DNA of 6,035 nt, taken from Acidobacteria bacterium RIFCSPHIGHO2_01_FULL_67_28. Lineage in GTDB: Bacteria; Acidobacteriota; Terriglobia; Acidiferrales; 2-02-FULL-67-57. Position numbers and translations under genes: made by a program. Shown in pieces: positions 5,823-6,035 of the stretch (its first letter is position 1; each line of letters opens with the position of its first letter). The DNA lies in contig MEKM01000085.1 in assembly GCA_001766965.1 (NCBI GenBank), positions 489-6,523 of the forward strand, given 5' to 3'. The notes below the pieces were generated by a model. It was not told the DNA's origin and did no database searches. It was given only the letters and a program-made list of their open reading frames with translations.

Positions 5823-6035
5823 TTACAGGATTTTAAGGCGGCGGGCGACGCGCTCGAGGATTTCGAGCGCCTGCTCAAGGTCAGCGCGTTTATGCGTCGC
5901 GGTTACAATGGTGCGAATACGCGCCTTGCCCTGCGGCACCGTCGGGTAGCCGATCCCCGGGGCGAAGACGCCTTCCCGGAACAGCTCGCGGCTGAACTCG
6001 TGCGCCAGGGCGGCCTCCCCGACGATGATGGGCGT
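5823..6035 (-). CDS. kbl: Glycine C-acetyltransferase (2-amino-3-ketobutyrate CoA ligase)-like, C-terminal 70 residues
   Basis: Only the C-terminus is in the window; the frame enters from the right edge and stops at TAA (5823-5825). The visible part begins TPIIVGEAALAHEF and continues with GVFAPGIGYPTVPQGKARIR and TIVTATHKRADLEQALEILE. This matches the small C-terminal domain of PLP-dependent alpha-oxoamine synthases, and the PxVPxGxARIRT segment is closer to Kbl than to BioF, which usually has PPTVPxGTARLR. The second Arg of RIR is probably the family's substrate-carboxylate-binding residue. Kbl cleaves 2-amino-3-oxobutyrate with CoA to glycine and acetyl-CoA in threonine degradation. BioF or another family member cannot be excluded because the catalytic lysine region is missing. 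The amidase ATG follows after 15 bp, indicating an operon. Confidence 0.78.
   Translation of the reverse strand, partial: TPIIVGEAALAHEFSRELFREGVFAPGIGYPTVPQGKARIRTIVTATHKRADLEQALEILERVARRLKIL

Overview
This window is GC-rich chromosomal DNA, most likely from an Acidobacteriota-type or similar soil or sediment bacterium. The main reason is the large TonB-dependent receptor with an N-terminal carboxypeptidase-regulatory-like domain (Oar-like), a class strongly expanded in that phylum. It sits among ordinary housekeeping genes and several families of short intergenic repeats. The taxonomic call is an inference from gene style; no marker gene is present.

Layout, left to right. (1) Positions 1-501, minus strand: the N-terminal two thirds of a ComF-family phosphoribosyltransferase-like protein, whose C-terminus lies off the left edge. 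(2) 619-969, minus: a complete 116-aa DksA/TraR-type zinc-finger protein, upstream of comF and probably co-transcribed with it. (3) 970-1283: a 314-bp divergent intergenic region. It is dominated by a 150-bp imperfect palindrome (1039-1188) and holds two near-consensus sigma-70-type promoters pointing outward. The -35 box of each promoter coincides with one outer end of the palindrome. (4) 1284-4616, plus: a 1110-aa outer-membrane TonB-dependent receptor with signal peptide, regulatory-like domain, plug and barrel, closed by a strong intrinsic terminator at 4637-4672. (5) 4673-4790: a convergent intergenic stretch made largely of repeat and hairpin sequence. It includes a second copy of a 20-bp motif that also lies inside comF. 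(6) 4791-5807, minus: an exported acetamidase/formamidase-family protein. (7) 5823-6035, minus: the C-terminal 70 residues of a PLP-dependent alpha-oxoamine synthase, best matching glycine C-acetyltransferase (Kbl), 15 bp upstream of the amidase gene and so likely in one operon with it.

The genes do not form an obvious pathway. The left pair are a transcription regulator and a competence-type protein, the middle gene is a surface receptor, and the right pair concern small amino-acid or amide metabolism. I found no defence system, CRISPR array, transposase, tRNA or rRNA. The most interesting material is non-coding: the palindrome with promoters at its ends and base swaps that preserve its internal hairpins, the 20-bp repeat inserted in frame in comF, and a heptanucleotide tandem repeat that encodes part of the amidase signal peptide.
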